A stretch of DNA of 64,000 nucleotides, from contig CAZNNH010000001.1 of assembly GCA_964574335.1 (NCBI GenBank), positions 42,627-106,626 on the forward strand. Direction: 5' to 3'. Shown here piece after piece: positions 24,535-32,633 of this stretch. The translations under genes and the position numbers were made by a program. The notes below the pieces were generated by a model. It saw only the letters and a list, made by a program, of their open reading frames with translations. It did no database searches and was not told where the DNA came from. Origin of the DNA: CAZNNH01 sp964574335 (lineage in GTDB: Bacteria; Acidobacteriota; Vicinamibacteria; Fen-336). Positions within the stretch are counted from its first letter, which is position 1. The number at the start of each line of letters is the position of its first letter.

Positions 24535-25248
24535 ATGGCAGCGGCTTCGGGACGACCGGCGCTGGCGCGAGAGATCGGCCTGTTCGGCGCCACCATGCTG
24601 GTGATGGGCGGCATCGTGGGGTCGGGCATCTTCATGAACCCCTACGTGGTCGCCCGCCAGGTCGGGACGCCGCTGCTGGTCCTGGCCGCCTGGGGCTTCG
24701 GCGGGCTGGTGGCGCTCGCCGGCGCCCTGGGCGAGACCGGCGCCCGCCTGATCGCCACCGGCATCGTGATCTCCACCTTCGGCTTCCTGGCCCAGGGCAT
24801 CCTGACCGCGCCCCGCGTCTACTACGCGATGGCGAAGGACGGCGTCTTCTTCGAGGCGGTGGGCCGCCTCCACCCCCGCACCCGCGTCCCCACCCTGGCG
24901 ATCGTCCTGCAGGGCGCGGCCGCCGCCGTGATCGCGCTGTCGGGGCGCTACGAGCAGATCCTCAACTACGTGGTGTCGGTGGACTTCATCTCCATGGGCC
25001 TCACCGGCGCCGCGCTCTTCGTCTACCGGCGGCGCGGCGAGACCGGGGACTTCCGCACCCCGGGACACCCGTGGACCACCCTGTTCTTCGTCGTCTCCTG
25101 CTGGCTGGTGGTGGCGGCCACCATCCACCGCTACCCGCGCGACAGCGCCACCGGCCTCCTGATCCTGGCCGTCGGGCTGCCTGTCTCCTTCCTCTGGGGA
25201 CGGGAAAGGACCGCACCAGCCGAGGCCGATTCCCCGGAGGCTCCATGA
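24535..25248 (+). CDS. APC-family amino-acid permease with a large internal deletion
   Basis: The product starts like an APC transporter (IGLFGATMLVMGGIVGSGIF, the TM1 substrate motif, then VLAAWGFGGLVALAGAL, TM2). It then jumps directly to sequence typical of TM8 (LIATGIVISTFGFLAQGILT, then APRVYYAMAKDGVFF) and continues to the end. Full family members are 430-480 residues with 12 helices. This one has about 238, lacking roughly TM3-TM7, with the frame intact. It is unlikely to transport on its own. The stop overlaps the ATG of the aminotransferase gene. ATG 24535 is preferred over an upstream GTG at 24502. Confidence 0.8.
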   Translation: MAAASGRPALAREIGLFGATMLVMGGIVGSGIFMNPYVVARQVGTPLLVLAAWGFGGLVALAGALGETGARLIATGIVISTFGFLAQGILTAPRVYYAMAKDGVFFEAVGRLHPRTRVPTLAIVLQGAAAAVIALSGRYEQILNYVVSVDFISMGLTGAALFVYRRRGETGDFRTPGHPWTTLFFVVSCWLVVAATIHRYPRDSATGLLILAVGLPVSFLWGRERTAPAEADSPEAP

Positions 25249-26318
25249 GCTCGCCGTTCTCTCCCTACATGGAGTGGGCCAAGACCCGCTCCCTCGCGCG
25301 CTTCAACCTGGCCTCTAGCGGCCTTCATCCCTTCCCGCTGGCCGAGCTGGGTGAGCTGGAGCCGCTCGAGATCAACGGTCCCGGCCAGTACGGCTATCCG
25401 CCGCTCCTGGAGCGGCTGGCGCGCAAGGCCGGCGTCGATCCCAACCGCGTGGTGCACGCGACCGGCACCTCGATGGCCAACCTGCTGGCGATCGCGGCGG
25501 TGGCGGGGGCCGGCGACGAGGTCCTGGTCGAGGACCCCACCTACCCGCTGCTGACCGACGCCGCGCGCTGGCTCGGCCTCGAGGTCCGTCGCTTCCCTCG
25601 GCGGCCGGAGGACGGCTTCCGCGTGGACCCGGCCGACGTGGAGCGCCGCCTGACCCGGCGCACGCGGCTCATCGTCCTGACCCGCCTCCACAACCCCACC
25701 AGCGCCCCGATCGACGACGAGACGCTGCGCGCGGTGGGCGCGCTCGCCCGGGGGGTGGGCGCCCGGGTGCTGGTGGACGAGGTCTACCTCGAGGCGCTGG
25801 CCGTGCTCGGACGGCCGTGCCTCTCGGCGGCGCACCTCGGCCCCGAGCTCGTGGTCACCTCCAGCCTGACCAAGGGCTACGGCCTGTCCGGCCTCCGGTG
25901 CGGCTGGGTGATCGCCGACCCCGACCTGGCGCGCCGGATGTGGCGGCTCAACGACCTCTTCGGCGTGGTGCCCGCCCACCCGGCGGAGCGGCTGAGCGTG
26001 ATGGCCCTCGACCGCCTCGATCGGCCGGCGGCGCGCGCCCGCCGGATCCTCGAGGCCAACACGGCCACCGCCAACGCCTTCTTCGCCTCACACCCACAGT
26101 TGGAGTGCGCGCCCCTCGACGGTGGCATGATCGCCTTCCCCAAGCTCCGCGCGGGCGACGTCGACCGGCTCTGCGACCGGCTCCGGCAGCACGAGACGAC
26201 GGTGGTGCCCGGGCGTTTCTTCGGCGCGCCCCAGCACTTCCGGCTGGCCATCGGCTGTGAGCCGGAGACGCTGGCCGGCGGCCTGGAGCGGCTGGCGCTC
26301 GCGCTCGAGACGGCCTGA
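25245..26318 (+). CDS. PLP-dependent aminotransferase, class I/II fold
   Basis: A 357-residue fold-type I PLP enzyme. Visible motifs are the cofactor loop near ATGTSMANLLAI, LHNPTSAPIDDE (the N-P-T substrate/cofactor motif), VLVDEVYLEA (Asp for the pyridine nitrogen) and the Schiff-base lysine in SSLTKGYGLSGLRCGW. The substrate is not evident; class I/II members handle many amino acids. It overlaps the permease gene by 4 bp and is therefore co-translated with it, which suggests amino-acid use. Confidence 0.88.
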   Translation: MSSPFSPYMEWAKTRSLARFNLASSGLHPFPLAELGELEPLEINGPGQYGYPPLLERLARKAGVDPNRVVHATGTSMANLLAIAAVAGAGDEVLVEDPTYPLLTDAARWLGLEVRRFPRRPEDGFRVDPADVERRLTRRTRLIVLTRLHNPTSAPIDDETLRAVGALARGVGARVLVDEVYLEALAVLGRPCLSAAHLGPELVVTSSLTKGYGLSGLRCGWVIADPDLARRMWRLNDLFGVVPAHPAERLSVMALDRLDRPAARARRILEANTATANAFFASHPQLECAPLDGGMIAFPKLRAGDVDRLCDRLRQHETTVVPGRFFGAPQHFRLAIGCEPETLAGGLERLALALETA

Positions 26319-26331
26319 GGGGCGGGGCCGG

Positions 26332-28470
26332 CTACTGCCAGCGGCGGGGGAAGGTCTCGTCCCACTCCCGCTCGCGGACGACCTTCCCGTTCTCGGACAG
26401 CCGCCGCCGGAAGACCGCGTGGAACGTGGTCTCATCGGACTCGAGGGTGAAGAACGTGATCAGCTCCAGGGTCCGGCCGGGGAGCTCGATCCGGTGGCCC
26501 GCCTCGCCCTGGTATCGGGCGTGGGCGGGGTCCGTGTCGTCGACCTCGTGGCGGTGCTTCTCGTAGAGGTGGTGCTTCTGCTCCCCGATCTGGTAGCCCT
26601 CGGCCAGGCTCACGTCGTGGTGGGCCCGGCCGGTGCCGAGGTCGTGGCAGACCCGGGCCGTGCGCGGCTCTTCCTCGTCTTCCAGGGCGCGGGCGCCGGT
26701 GCGGGCCTGTCTCGGCTCGGGCGGCGGGAGCTGCGGCGCGGGGTCCGTCGCGGGCGGGACCTGGGGCAGCTCCAGGCGGGTGCCCGGGACGCCGACCTGG
26801 AGGCTGGCGGTCATCCGGTGCGGCGTCGGCCAGAACATCGGGAACAGCCCGTTGGAGACCGCCAGGCGGATGCGATGCCCCGGCTGGAAGGTCCAGGTGG
26901 TGAAGTGGAGGCCGAACGCCAGCTCGTTGGCCTCGCCCGGGACCAGGTCCTCCGGCTCCAGGCGCGACCGGCGCTGGGCGCCGTTCTGGGCCGCGCCCGT
27001 CAACAGCGAGACCTCGCCGTTCGGATGGACGTCCTCCAGCCGCACCACCCAGTCGGCCAGCGGCGCGTCCACCGAGGCGACGAGGTGGACGCGGGGGAAG
27101 CCGATGGTCTCGATCGGGGCCTCCAGGACATCGCTGTCGTAGACCAGGCTGCCGCCGTCGACGGAGCGCATGTCCCCGGTCGGCTCCCCCCACCAGCTTC
27201 CGGCGGCGGCGCCGTACGAGGGGACGAAGGCGCTGCGGTGGACCGCCGGCGATCCCGGCGCCGGCAGCAGGCCGTGATCGGCGGACGGGTGGAAGCTGCG
27301 CCACGTGGTCCCCGCGATCGGCCACTCCTCGCTCCGCCAGTGGCCGGGGGTGACGGCCAGGGCCAGGTCGGGCGGGTGGGGCTCCCTCACGAAGAGCATG
27401 AGGCGCGGCTCCTTCCAAAGCCCGGTGTCCTCGTCGCAGAGCCACTGGCGGAACCACCGCACGGCGTCCTGGCGCCACTCGTAGTTGGGACCCGGCACGC
27501 CGTCGTCGGGCCAGGCGTGGTTCCACGGTCCGATGGCGGCCCGGACCGGGACCTTCAGGTTCTCGAGCAGGCGCGGGACGGTGTCGCGGTAGCCGTCCAG
27601 GAGCCCGCCGATCACGTAGACGGGGACGTCGATATCCCGGTAGTGCCAGCGCAGCGACTCCTGGCGCCAGAAGGGTCCGTCCGTCTGCTGCTTCAGGTAG
27701 GTGAAGAACCAGGGGTACGCCTCGAAACGTTCCTGGAAGTAGGCCGGGTCCAGCCGGTAGTCCGGTGACCGCGGCAGGCCGTTGTCCATGTCGATCTGCA
27801 GCTCGTACTCGTCGACGTGGAGGATGCCGTCGATGTAGTGGACGTCGTCGTGGTACAGGTCGTCGCTGGCGTGGAGGGCCAGGATCGCTCCCAGGCCGGG
27901 GGGACGCCGCGCCGCCACCTGCAGGGCGTTGAAGCCACCCCAGGAGATCCCGAACATGCCGACCTTGCCGTTCGACCAGGGCGCCCCGGCGAGCTGCCGG
28001 ATGATCTCGACCGCGTCGTCGAGCTCCGCCTCCGAGTACTCGCGCGGCGGTACGTGTCCCTCCGAGCTGCCGGTGCCGCGGATGTCGACCTTGGCGGTGA
28101 CGAAGCCGTGACCGGCGAAGTAGCCGTGGATGGGCCAGTCGCGCAGGTAGAACTGGTCGTCCTTACGATACGGGAGCAGCTCCAGCAGGACCGGCAGCCG
28201 CTCCCCTTCCCGGTGCGGCGCCGGCTTGAAGTAGGTGACCGACAGCCGCACGCCGTCCTTCATCGTCAGCCAACCCCGCTCGACCTGCGGGGGCGCGGCC
28301 GCGTCGGGGCCGGCCAAGGCGGACCCGGCCACGGCCGCCAGCAGAACGACGCCGGCCAGCGACACCCCGGCCGTGTCCCGGATTCTTCGGGCGATGGTAC
28401 GTCGGACGCCCTCAGAATCACCGACGGACGTCACTCCGTGTGCTCCTTCGACCTTGCCCTTCCCTGCCAT
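26332..28470 (-). CDS. CocE/NonD-family hydrolase (S15-like), exported
   Basis: A 712-residue alpha/beta-hydrolase of the CocE/X-Pro dipeptidyl-peptidase group, which cleaves esters or acyl-peptides. A membrane-type signal is present (VSLAGVVLLAAVAGSALAGP). It shows the typical start of the domain (MKDGVRLSVTYFKP), the nucleophile elbow GISWGGFNAL, and a C-terminal jelly-roll domain with FQPGHRIRLAVSNGLFPMFW. AAGGAG lies about 9 nt before the ATG. The substrate cannot be predicted. Confidence 0.88.
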   Translation of the reverse strand: MAGKGKVEGAHGVTSVGDSEGVRRTIARRIRDTAGVSLAGVVLLAAVAGSALAGPDAAAPPQVERGWLTMKDGVRLSVTYFKPAPHREGERLPVLLELLPYRKDDQFYLRDWPIHGYFAGHGFVTAKVDIRGTGSSEGHVPPREYSEAELDDAVEIIRQLAGAPWSNGKVGMFGISWGGFNALQVAARRPPGLGAILALHASDDLYHDDVHYIDGILHVDEYELQIDMDNGLPRSPDYRLDPAYFQERFEAYPWFFTYLKQQTDGPFWRQESLRWHYRDIDVPVYVIGGLLDGYRDTVPRLLENLKVPVRAAIGPWNHAWPDDGVPGPNYEWRQDAVRWFRQWLCDEDTGLWKEPRLMLFVREPHPPDLALAVTPGHWRSEEWPIAGTTWRSFHPSADHGLLPAPGSPAVHRSAFVPSYGAAAGSWWGEPTGDMRSVDGGSLVYDSDVLEAPIETIGFPRVHLVASVDAPLADWVVRLEDVHPNGEVSLLTGAAQNGAQRRSRLEPEDLVPGEANELAFGLHFTTWTFQPGHRIRLAVSNGLFPMFWPTPHRMTASLQVGVPGTRLELPQVPPATDPAPQLPPPEPRQARTGARALEDEEEPRTARVCHDLGTGRAHHDVSLAEGYQIGEQKHHLYEKHRHEVDDTDPAHARYQGEAGHRIELPGRTLELITFFTLESDETTFHAVFRRRLSENGKVVREREWDETFPRRWQ

Positions 28471-28525
28471 CCTGAGTGCTCCTTCGAGGCTGAACGGGAT
28501 ACCTTCCTGAGTGCTGCTTCGAAGC
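28439..28525. repeat. Three imperfect copies of a TGCTCCTTCGA-type motif, about 36 bp apart
   Basis: TGTGCTCCTTCGAC (28439), AGTGCTCCTTCGAGGCT (about 28475) and AGTGCTGCTTCGAAGCT (about 28511) are spaced 36-37 bp apart across the 5' end of the CocE-type gene. The second contains the ribosome site of that gene on the other strand. The repeat may be a decayed tandem duplication of its leader. Confidence 0.5.
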
Positions 28526-28623
28526 TGGGCCCGGAAGGATCCCCCATGCGCCTGTCTACAACAAGGAGCGGCATGCCCGCAAGGACACCTCGGCGACGGC
28601 CGGTACCGTTCTTGTCAAGGTGG

Positions 28624-28731
28624 CCCTTGCCATTCTCCTGACCCTTGCCATTCTCCTGACCCTTGCCGGTCTCCTGACTCTTGCCATTCTCCCGACCCTG
28701 GCCGGTCTCGTGACCCTGGCTGTTCTTCCAG
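28624..28731. repeat. Six tandem 18-bp units (CCCTTGCCATTCTCCTGA)
   Basis: Six back-to-back copies of an 18-bp unit. The first two are identical and the rest drift by a few bases each. The length is a multiple of three, and on the minus strand the unit reads as GQENGK with no stop, whereas the plus strand has TGA in every unit. The array lies in a 356-bp stretch (28471-28826) with no other gene that I can support. It may be a minisatellite, or the remains of a coding repeat such as a spacer in a surface protein. Confidence 0.85.
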
Positions 28732-28826
28732 ATAGGCGATGAGGGCACTCTGCTATCCTGCAAGGTGATCCCGGCGCCGGCTCCCGGCCGCGGCCAGGGC
28801 GTGCGCCATACGAAGTGGAGGTCGAG

Positions 28827-29024
28827 TTGAAGAGGCCCGTGGTCGACTACGACGCTTCGTGGAACGCCAAGGACAACGTCGGCAACTTCGTCCTGAAGCT
28901 GTCGGGGGGCAAGGAGGCCCAGTTCGAGGCCGACGACCCCATGGAGTTCATCGCCATCCTGAACCTGCTTCAGGGCGAGAAGACCGTCTTCGCTCAGCCG
29001 CCCTTCCTGACCACCAAGCCGTAG
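28827..29024 (+). CDS. Small hypothetical protein (65 aa)
   Basis: A compact soluble protein: KRPVVDYDASWNAKDNVGNF, then VLKLSGGKEAQFEADDPMEF, and a helix with NLLQGEKTVFAQ. The spacing of hydrophobic residues suggests a small beta-sheet domain with one helix. The TTG at 28827 is chosen because GGAGG lies 5 nt upstream; a GTG at 28815 is in the same frame. No family is recognised. It follows the 18-bp tandem repeat and is convergent with the MFS gene. Confidence 0.55.
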   Translation: MKRPVVDYDASWNAKDNVGNFVLKLSGGKEAQFEADDPMEFIAILNLLQGEKTVFAQPPFLTTKP

Positions 29025-29044
29025 GGACGCCGCCTGGGCAGCCG

Positions 29045-30385
29045 TCACCTGGTGTCCGTTTTCGTCTCCTGGTGTCCTCTGGGGTGATCCTGATGTCCGT
29101 TTTCGTCGCCTGCGGCGGGCGTCTCGGCGGAGGAGCCCTTGGGCAGGCAGGCGGCGACGGCTAGCGCCCCCAGCATGATCACGCCGCTGGTCCAGTAAGG
29201 CGTGCGGCCGTAATGGCCGGCGTGCGCCAGCGCGTCGCGTGAGAGCAGCCAGCCGCCGAGCACCGGCCCCAGGATGCGCCCCAGGCTGGCCACCGACGAC
29301 ATCGAACCCAGAATCCGGCCCTGGTGGGCCGCATGCACGCTCTTCGAGGCCAGGCCGTTGAGGGTCGGCGTCATCAGGCTGTTGCCGATCGCGATCCCGG
29401 TGGTGGCCACGATCAGGATCGACACCGCCGACCCGAGCGGCAGCACGAACATGCTGGCAGCGAAGACGGCGGTCCCGGTGACCGCCAGCCCCTTCTCGCC
29501 GAAGCGCTCGACCAGGCGCCCCAGCAGGCCACCCTGGATCGCGGCCCCGATCACGCCGAGGAAGGCGAACATGTAGCCGGTGTGGACGGCGTCGAAGCCG
29601 AAGCGCTCGTTGGCGAAGAGGGCGTAGGTCCCGGTGAGCATGGCGAAGGAGAGGATGGCCAGGAAGTAGGTCACCATCACCCGCCCCAGCCGCCATCCCC
29701 CGGCCGCTCGCACCACCTCCACGGTGGAGACGCGGCGCTTTCCGGCGTGGCGCATCTCGGGCGGCAGGCTCTCCGGCAGCCGGAAATAGACGGCGACGGC
29801 GTTGGCGGCGGCCAGCACCGAGGCGAAGAAGAACGGGGCGCCCAGCGAGATCTGGCTGAGCACGCCCCCGATCGCCGGCCCGAAGATGAAGCCGAGCCCG
29901 AAGGCCGCCCCGATCAGGCCCATCCCGCGGGAGCGCTGCTCGGGGGGCGTCACGTCGGCGATGTAGGCCTGGGCCGTCGAGATGTTGCCTCCCGTGATCC
30001 CGGGGATGGCGCGGGCCACGAACAGCAGCCACAGCGCGTCGGCCAGCCCCATGATCAGGAAGCCGATGGCGGTGCCGAGGAGGCTCAGCAGCAGGACCGG
30101 CCGGCGGCCCACCCGGTCCGAGACCCGTCCCAGCACTGGGGCGAAGACGAACTGCATCGCCGAGTAGACGGCCAGCAGCAGCCCCACGGTGGTCTCGGAG
30201 GCACCGAACCGCTCCGCGTAGAGGGGCAGCACCGGGATGACGATGCCGAACCCCACCAGGTCGATGAAGATGGTGGTGAAGACGATGGCGATCGGCGAGC
30301 GCAGGCGACTGCCCTTCCCTCCAGGCCTCTGGGTGCCCTTCTCGCTCACCGCGGCAGCGTATCGGTCGCGGGGCCTCCTGTCCAT
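29045..30385 (-). CDS. MFS transporter of the drug:H+ antiporter (TetA-like) type
   Basis: A 446-residue major facilitator with twelve hydrophobic helices. The loop 2-3 motif GRVSDRVGRRPVLLLSLLG matches motif A of the family. The helix 5 region GLIGAAFGLGFIFGPAIGG matches motif C, which marks antiporters of the drug-efflux branch. The C-terminal tail is hydrophilic (GDENGHQDHPRGHQETKTD) and encoded by DNA with short direct repeats (TGTCCGTTTTCGTC twice). A GTG at 30349 is an alternative start. The substrate is unknown. Confidence 0.9.
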   Translation of the reverse strand: MDRRPRDRYAAAVSEKGTQRPGGKGSRLRSPIAIVFTTIFIDLVGFGIVIPVLPLYAERFGASETTVGLLLAVYSAMQFVFAPVLGRVSDRVGRRPVLLLSLLGTAIGFLIMGLADALWLLFVARAIPGITGGNISTAQAYIADVTPPEQRSRGMGLIGAAFGLGFIFGPAIGGVLSQISLGAPFFFASVLAAANAVAVYFRLPESLPPEMRHAGKRRVSTVEVVRAAGGWRLGRVMVTYFLAILSFAMLTGTYALFANERFGFDAVHTGYMFAFLGVIGAAIQGGLLGRLVERFGEKGLAVTGTAVFAASMFVLPLGSAVSILIVATTGIAIGNSLMTPTLNGLASKSVHAAHQGRILGSMSSVASLGRILGPVLGGWLLSRDALAHAGHYGRTPYWTSGVIMLGALAVAACLPKGSSAETPAAGDENGHQDHPRGHQETKTDTR

Positions 30386-30407
30386 CGGGCCGGACGCGAG
30401 GCGAAAG

Positions 30408-31052
30408 TCAAAAGTCTAGACCTGACCCCCACAGGCTTCGCTGGCGGGGGTGGTGGTCGGCGGCGGCGATCACCCGCTCGACCGGGTAGACGACCAGCGC
30501 GCCTGCGGGAACGGGTAAGTCCTTCGGCCCGGGCCACCCACGGGCCTCCCCGCGCAGCCGGTCGAGCTTGGCCTGCAGCTCGGGGCCTGCGGTCCGGCCA
30601 CGGTAGCCCACCAGCGAGAAATCGGACCCCACCACGCGGTGGCACGGGACGATGGGGTAGAGCGGGTTCCGGGCCATCACCTGCCCCACCAGGCGGGCAT
30701 CGGTGCGCGAGACCTGGGCCAGGTTCCCGTAGGAGGTCACGTAGCCGATCGGGATCGCGGCGGCCGCCTCCAGGAGCGCCGGCAGGGGCTCCTCGAGCAG
30801 CTCGCTCGCCAGCTCGAAGGTCTTGCCTTGCTCCCGGCCCGCCTCCAGCTCGCGCAGCATGGCGACGGTGCGATCGGTGAAGCTCGAGGCGGCCTCGATC
30901 GCCTGGCTGGCCTGGCCACGGGGAAGGCTCCGCCTCAGGAACCGGAGCGTCTCGGGACGGGTCCCGGCCACCGCGGTGGCCACCAGGCGCTCGCCGACGA
31001 AGGCCAGCCCGAACCACCGACCCTCGGCCTCGCTCAGGTGAAGCTGGATCAC
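30408..31052 (-). CDS. ogt: Methylated-DNA-[protein]-cysteine S-methyltransferase (Ogt type)
   Basis: About 214 residues. A suicide repair protein that removes O6-alkyl groups from guanine onto its own Cys. The active site PCHRVVGSDFSLVGYRG and the DNA-binding helix IPIGYVTSYGNLAQ are intact. The only convenient start is GTG 31052, and the palindrome at 31054-31109 begins 1 bp beyond it, leaving no visible ribosome site. The stop lies within a GGTCAGGTCTAGACTTTTG motif of another repeat type. Repeats thus bound both ends of the gene, and both termini may differ from the ancestral protein. Confidence 0.88.
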   Translation of the reverse strand: MIQLHLSEAEGRWFGLAFVGERLVATAVAGTRPETLRFLRRSLPRGQASQAIEAASSFTDRTVAMLRELEAGREQGKTFELASELLEEPLPALLEAAAAIPIGYVTSYGNLAQVSRTDARLVGQVMARNPLYPIVPCHRVVGSDFSLVGYRGRTAGPELQAKLDRLRGEARGWPGPKDLPVPAGALVVYPVERVIAAADHHPRQRSLWGSGLDF

Positions 31053-31053
31053 A

Positions 31054-31109
31054 AGAAACCCGGGGACACAATATAGGTTATTTAATCCGTATTGTGTCCC
31101 CGGGTTTCT
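31054..31109. repeat. Perfect 20-bp-arm palindrome of the GGGGACACAATA family, copy A
   Basis: The left arm ending CCCGGGGACACAATA (31054-31073) and the right arm starting TATTGTGTCCCCGGG (31090-31109) are perfect complements over 20 bp. The 16-bp AT-rich loop can itself partly pair. A nearly identical element lies at 38584-38635. Copy A sits between the divergent ogt and GTPase genes, so it is not a 3' terminator for either. It may be a REP-type mobile element or an operator-like site. Confidence 0.9.
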
Positions 31110-31169
31110 GCCTGTGCCACAACGGCTATACTTTCGTAGCGAACCCGCTGGCACGAGGCGAGACGCTCG

Positions 31170-32633
31170 ATGGAGCTGAAACAGCGCGAGCAACTGATCC
31201 TGGTCAAGATCATCTACTACGGCCCGGCCGTGGGTGGGAAGACGACCAACCTCCAGATGCTCCACGAGGGCGCCGATCCCGATCGGCGCGGCGACATGGT
31301 CTCCATCAACTCGGCCCAGGAGCGGACCATCCTCTTCGACCTCCTGCCCATCAAGGCCGCCAGCTTCCGAGGCTTCGAGCTGCGCCTGCAGCTCATCGCC
31401 ATGCCGGGCCAGGCCATGTACGCGGCCACCCGCAAGCTGGTGCTGCGCGGGGTCGACGGCGTGGTGTTCGTGGCCAACTCGGCAGCGGACCGCTTCGAGG
31501 AGAACGTCAAGAGCTACCGCGAGATGGAGGCGAACCTCCGGGCCCAGCACCTGGAGCCCGCCTCCGTGCCCACGGTGCTGCAGTACAACAAGCGGGACCT
31601 TCCCCTCACCACCCCCATCGACGAGATGGACCGGGCCCTCAACCCCCGGCGGGTCCCGGCGATCCCGGCCGTGACCATCCAGGGCGAAGGCGTGCTCGAG
31701 ACCTTCTCCGCCGTGCTCTGCCGAACCATGGAGAACCTCTCCGCTCACTTCCGGCTGCTGGCTCCTGAGCCGTCCCAGACGATGGAGGACTGGACGCGCC
31801 AGACGATCCTGGGCGTCTTCGGCAAGCCAACCCTGGCCCGCCGGGAGTCGGAGGACGCGCCAGAACCGGAGCTGGAGGTGGTCGACGACGCCGGCGAGGA
31901 GCTGGCGGGCCTGCTGGAGATCTTCTCGCCGAGCGCCCACGAGCCGACCATCCAGCGTTCGGTCAAGGTCACGCTGTCTCCCGACGCGGTGGCGATGGCG
32001 GGCCTGGGTCCCGACGCGCGCGCCAACGAGACCCTGGTCGAGTCCTACGCCCAGGCCTCGGTGAACCTCTCCCTCGAGCTCGAGTCGGTGCGCGACGAGC
32101 GGGACACGGCACGCCGTCGGGTGGACGACCTGCGCCAGACGTTGCTGGCGGTCGAGGCGCTGCTCTCAGGTCACCCGCGAGACGTGGCGCTACGCGCCGT
32201 CCTGGCCCGCATGGCCAAGGCCTGCGACTGCCGGGTGGCCAGCCTGCTCGGCGCTCGGGCCAACGGCTCGCTGGCGACGGTGACCGGCATCGGCGTGGCT
32301 CGCGATCTCTTCCTGACCAGCCCGGACGGACCGGGGCTGCTGCGCAAGCGATTCCTGCCCCAGCGGAAGCCCCGCCTCTTCGAGGCCACGGACGATCCGA
32401 GCCTCGCCGAGGTGCTGAAGGTCGCCACCCCGCCGTTCGCGTCGGTCCTGTGCGTGCCGCTGTGCAAGTCCCGGCTTCACGGCCTGGCGATGCTCTACTT
32501 CACGAGCGATGCCCGCAAGCCGACGCCCGCCATCCTCGAGCACCTGACGGCCATGGCCAGCCCCATCGCCACCGCCTTGGAGGTGCCCCGGCCCGCTCAG
32601 CGGCGGCCGGCGGCCTCGCAAGCGGGGGCGTGA
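31170..32633 (+). CDS. MglA-like small GTPase fused to a C-terminal GAF domain
   Basis: A 487-residue protein. Residues 1-200 are an MglA/Arf-like GTPase: P-loop GPAVGGKT at 18-25, a switch region with AMPGQAMYAATRK, and the guanine-specificity motif NKRD near 140. A linker rich in acidic residues (about 220-290) is followed by a coiled-coil-like helix with LESVRDERDTARRRVDDLRQ and a GAF domain (about 340-475, GHPRDVALRAVLARMAKACD onward, with VLCVPL). MglA proteins set cell polarity for gliding and type IV pili. Here the sensory GAF domain could tune the switch. The start at ATG 31170 fits the usual MglA N-terminus. Confidence 0.85.
   Translation: MELKQREQLILVKIIYYGPAVGGKTTNLQMLHEGADPDRRGDMVSINSAQERTILFDLLPIKAASFRGFELRLQLIAMPGQAMYAATRKLVLRGVDGVVFVANSAADRFEENVKSYREMEANLRAQHLEPASVPTVLQYNKRDLPLTTPIDEMDRALNPRRVPAIPAVTIQGEGVLETFSAVLCRTMENLSAHFRLLAPEPSQTMEDWTRQTILGVFGKPTLARRESEDAPEPELEVVDDAGEELAGLLEIFSPSAHEPTIQRSVKVTLSPDAVAMAGLGPDARANETLVESYAQASVNLSLELESVRDERDTARRRVDDLRQTLLAVEALLSGHPRDVALRAVLARMAKACDCRVASLLGARANGSLATVTGIGVARDLFLTSPDGPGLLRKRFLPQRKPRLFEATDDPSLAEVLKVATPPFASVLCVPLCKSRLHGLAMLYFTSDARKPTPAILEHLTAMASPIATALEVPRPAQRRPAASQAGA

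Noticed and set aside
28624..28731. CRISPR array
   Set aside because: The repeats are directly adjacent 18-bp units without spacers. No cas gene is present.
31053..31940. Extension of the ogt frame upstream through the palindrome and across the GTPase gene
   Set aside because: The added residues are antisense to a clear GTPase and are partly encoded by the repeat; the Ogt family has no such N-terminal extension.
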